Assembly: GCA_947500385.1 (NCBI GenBank)
Contig: CANMSA010000014.1
Location: 124,001-188,000 of the forward strand
Reading direction: 5' to 3'
DNA length: 64,000 nucleotides
DNA from: an uncultured Flavobacteriaceae bacterium
GTDB lineage: Bacteria; Bacteroidota; Bacteroidia; Flavobacteriales; Flavobacteriaceae
Made by a program: the position numbers and the translations under genes. Position 1 is the stretch's first letter, and every line of letters starts with the position of its first letter. A model generated the notes under the pieces. That model was not told where the DNA came from. It saw only the letters and a list, made by a program, of their open reading frames with translations, and ran no database searches. Shown here in pieces: positions 61,683 through 64,000 of the stretch.

Positions 61683-63652
61683 AAACAAAGAATTACAGCT
61701 ATTGGATAGTACTGATTTTGGTCGGTGTCCTCACAACGATCATTTCCTGCAGTTCTGAAGAAAGCAGTGATCCGCAAGCAATAGATACCGACGGTGATGG
61801 AGTAGTTGATGCCAATGATGATTGCCCGAAACAAATAGGCCCTAGCAGTAATCAAGGATGCCCAACTACCGAAGAGGGTTTAACCTTTGATGAAGTAATC
61901 AATTTAGGGGCAAATCCCAAAGCTTTTCCCATGTCTCGGACCGAAGAGGTTCTCACTGAATCTGAGCCTGTGGATGAAGATTATCCTACTTTGGATGACG
62001 ATGGTGACCCCATTACTGAGCGATTCATATGCACTACCAAAAGAGTTAGTGTACTTGATGGTAATGGGCAGTTTCCCCTTTTTGATAGTAATGCAGATGT
62101 CATTTATCCTGGCAACCTACTTCAAGGGAAAAGCTTGGTCAATGCAACTCCCGCCCCCATTGTGGTCAAAAGGGCGAGCGGAACAATTTCTTATAACCTT
62201 AATAATGGAAACCTCAATTCAAGTTTTACCGTTGAAGAGGTGCGCAAGAGCAGTATTCAAGATGCTATGAACAGTATCATTGCCAACTCTGGAGAGGTTG
62301 TGCCGGCTAATTTTCAATTGGACATTGTGCAGATTGAATCTGAAAGTCAAATGGCCTTGGAGATGGGAATTGATGTAGAAACCTTTACGACTAAAGTATC
62401 AAGCGATATGTCATTTAGTCAAGATCTATCCTACAATAGAACCTTGGTAAAACTACAGCAATCGTACTATACTATGAGTTTTGACCTTCCTACCAGCCCT
62501 GAGGAGATATTCGACACAAGTGTTAGCCCTGAAGACCTTGCTACTTTTGTACAGGCCGATAATCCAGCAACTTTTATTTCATCGGTAACCTATGGTCGAA
62601 TTTTCTATATGCTTATTGAATCTACCTCGAGTAGAACCGAGATGGAAGCCAATATCGATTTCGCGTACGACGGACTTGTCGCATCGGTTGAGGGTGAATT
62701 GGAAACGAACTTTCTAGATAGTCTTGACAATCTTAAAATAAAGGTAATTGCGTATGGCGGTGATACCGCAGGAACGTTTCAATTGGCCGGTGAAACCAGT
62801 ATTTCAGAAATTGCCAATAAAATAGCAGAAAGCACTGATGTAAGAGCTGGTTTACCATTGTCTTATGTAGTGCGCAGCGTTAAACGTCCGGACCTGATTG
62901 TAGGTACTGAACTAGCCACGGAATACAACGTGGTGGATTGTGAACTTAAAGGCGTACTTCCACCTACGAGATTGCAAGCTTTGGTAGACCTCTTTGAAGA
63001 TGATTCCGATGGTGGTGGTATTGGTGCCATGGTAAATGTATCGGCCAGTAATATTCTTGTTTTCAATAAAATGGGTGATAAATATGCTTGGTTCCATGCA
63101 AGCAGCGGCGATGTAAAAGGTATTTTTAGTATTGCCGAACCAAATTCACCCCTTGGTGTTGTACCACTTGATAAAGTAGGGGCCGCCATTCAGGGCAATA
63201 CCCGAAGCCTATATTTTTTTAGCGAAACCGGTAGTATAACGGCAGTCTTGCGTTATGAGATCGAAAATTGGTCGGGAGATATTGACGCGCCTACCTCACC
63301 CATCGGTAATTTTGATGGTATCACCTATTCTACTGTAGAGATATATGGAGACCAAGATGCCTATCCATTTACGGGTGGCGACTTTACAGCAGCGCTAACA
63401 TTTTCAATCACTGCTAGCCAACATGGATTTTTTGGAAATGGTGGAGGGTCATTTGCTTTTTATTTAACCAGTTCTGGTAGTTGGACTGAAACTTCAGCTA
63501 GTCCTTGGTTCGAAAAAGTAGGAGCTGCATGTTATGTTACCTTTGGGGGAGGTACAACCCTTCAATATCTAAGTGTAAACATCGATGGCGATGAATTAAA
63601 GCTAGAGCAGAATAGCCCAAGTATGGTTGACGGCCCTTGGATAATTAATTGA
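61679..63652 (+). CDS. cholesterol-dependent cytolysin-like pore-forming lipoprotein
   Basis: 657 residues with lipobox IISC (C24) and a calcium-binding thrombospondin-type segment (DTDGDGVVDANDD, 36-48). The body matches the CDC fold: YPGNLLQG (143-150) before the VKRASGTISYNL strand, SSVTYGRIFYMLIESTS (301-317), MEANIDFAYDGL, KIKVIAYGGDTAG (353-365) and GLPLSYVVRSVKR. After about 425, where CDCs carry domain 4, the sequence is unrelated; the tryptophan-rich undecapeptide is absent. It resembles the CDC-like proteins of Elizabethkingia. It follows a TPR/LuxR regulator. Confidence 0.82.
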   Translation: MKTKNYSYWIVLILVGVLTTIISCSSEESSDPQAIDTDGDGVVDANDDCPKQIGPSSNQGCPTTEEGLTFDEVINLGANPKAFPMSRTEEVLTESEPVDEDYPTLDDDGDPITERFICTTKRVSVLDGNGQFPLFDSNADVIYPGNLLQGKSLVNATPAPIVVKRASGTISYNLNNGNLNSSFTVEEVRKSSIQDAMNSIIANSGEVVPANFQLDIVQIESESQMALEMGIDVETFTTKVSSDMSFSQDLSYNRTLVKLQQSYYTMSFDLPTSPEEIFDTSVSPEDLATFVQADNPATFISSVTYGRIFYMLIESTSSRTEMEANIDFAYDGLVASVEGELETNFLDSLDNLKIKVIAYGGDTAGTFQLAGETSISEIANKIAESTDVRAGLPLSYVVRSVKRPDLIVGTELATEYNVVDCELKGVLPPTRLQALVDLFEDDSDGGGIGAMVNVSASNILVFNKMGDKYAWFHASSGDVKGIFSIAEPNSPLGVVPLDKVGAAIQGNTRSLYFFSETGSITAVLRYEIENWSGDIDAPTSPIGNFDGITYSTVEIYGDQDAYPFTGGDFTAALTFSITASQHGFFGNGGGSFAFYLTSSGSWTETSASPWFEKVGAACYVTFGGGTTLQYLSVNIDGDELKLEQNSPSMVDGPWIIN

Positions 63653-63943
63653 TAATTCAATGACGATGCTACTCCATATAAGTGACATGGTATTCGATTG
63701 ATGAATTGAAGTACACGATATTGAAACCAATCGTAATGATTAAAGAGTAAAAGTCTCGTAGGTATTCTTACGGGACTTTATGTTCACCTTTTATGGGACT
63801 TAGGTTCCTAAATCCAATATGGAGGTTGAAGCACCCAATAGCTATGATACTTTTTCAAAAAAACCTTCAATAAAGAGTAAAGAAGTATTGAAATGGATCA
63901 AATAATACCAAGCTTAATTCAAAACAAGATTTTAGTGCAAATG
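63653..63943 (+). other. gap after the cytolysin-like gene with a hairpin
   Basis: AAAGTCTCGTA (63750-63760) pairs with TACGGGACTTT (63769-63779) at 10 of 11 positions, a likely terminator of the cytolysin-like gene despite a short T tract. The rest is AT-rich with no gene. Confidence 0.55.
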
Positions 63944-63977
63944 AAAAAAGCTTCAAAAGTAAAAATCTCTTGAAGCC
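63944..63977 (-). terminator. terminator after the tRNA
   Basis: On the minus strand GCTTCAA and TTGAAGC (63950-63956 and 63970-63976) form a 7-bp stem with a T run of six following. It lies ten bases beyond the CCA end at 63988 and fits termination of the tRNA transcript. Confidence 0.6.
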
Positions 63978-63987
63978 TTATAATACT

Positions 63988-64000
63988 TGGTGGAGAATAC
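63988..64000 (-). tRNA. 3' end of a tRNA gene (consistent with tRNA-Ala), cut by the window edge
   Basis: Read on the minus strand the last 13 bases are GTATTCTCCACCA: an encoded CCA, discriminator A, and acceptor strand ATTCTCC with U at position 70, which would give the G3-U70 pair of tRNA-Ala. Only the 3' end is inside the window, so the identity is a guess. Confidence 0.5.

Noticed and set aside
59026-64000. Complete mobile element between the 14-base repeats
   Set aside because: No integrase, transposase or toxin-antitoxin genes are inside; only a decayed or tRNA-associated island can be proposed.

Overview
The window looks like the chromosome of a marine flavobacterium (Bacteroidota, family Flavobacteriaceae; Maribacter, Zobellia or Arenibacter-like in style, genus not determinable by eye). 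Reasons: a SusC/SusD pair inside a polysaccharide-utilisation locus, many short Bacteroidota-type lipoprotein signals, no clear Shine-Dalgarno sequences, A-rich leaders before start codons, a class I lanthipeptide leader of the Bacteroidota type, and typical flavobacterial gene neighbourhoods. No rRNA or CRISPR array is present. Only the last 13 bases of a tRNA gene are seen, at the right edge.

Layout. 1-5.4 kb: the end of an unknown gene, an FAD oxidoreductase, a sugar-acid dehydratase of the IlvD/Edd family, a lipoprotein overlapping a GreA-like protein, and the ribosome-rescue hydrolase ArfB. 5.4-28.8 kb: ordinary chromosomal genes, including asd, mscL, alr, tdk, rsmI, recJ, lpxH and queD, plus transporters, a crotonase, a GNAT acetyltransferase and a universal stress protein. 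Between the osmC-like gene and recJ sits a small unit made of a four-helix-bundle gene flanked by a 28-base near-perfect inverted repeat. 28.8-48.2 kb: a rhamnose locus. A minus-strand operon encodes isomerase, kinase, a bifunctional aldolase/lactaldehyde dehydrogenase, an FMN L-lactate dehydrogenase-like enzyme and an NCS1-type permease. A divergent GntR/LacI-like regulator follows, then a plus-strand PUL with SusC, SusD, a surface glycan-binding lipoprotein, a GH78 alpha-L-rhamnosidase and an S1 sulfatase. Together they can capture a sulfated rhamnose-containing glycan (ulvan-type algal material is a reasonable guess), release rhamnose and convert it to DHAP and pyruvate.

48.3-54.6 kb is AT-richer and is the most unusual part. 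On one strand, in transcription order, lie a membrane-anchored TPR/AraC regulator, a 52-codon class I lanthipeptide precursor too short for usual ORF calling, a lipoprotein prolyl oligopeptidase, a complete LanC cyclase and two paralogous 71-residue membrane proteins. No LanB dehydratase and no LanT transporter are present. A 10-bp hairpin follows the precursor gene.

55.2-58.9 kb: a YHYH lipoprotein, a YwqK-like repeat protein, and an ECF sigma operon with a small membrane protein, a CpxP/Spy-like protein and an EF-hand protein. 59.0-64.0 kb: a TPR/LuxR membrane regulator and a lipoprotein with the cholesterol-dependent-cytolysin fold signatures but a different C-terminal domain. A 14-base direct repeat matching the 3' end of the tRNA at the window edge brackets this pair, as an old tRNA-targeted insertion would.
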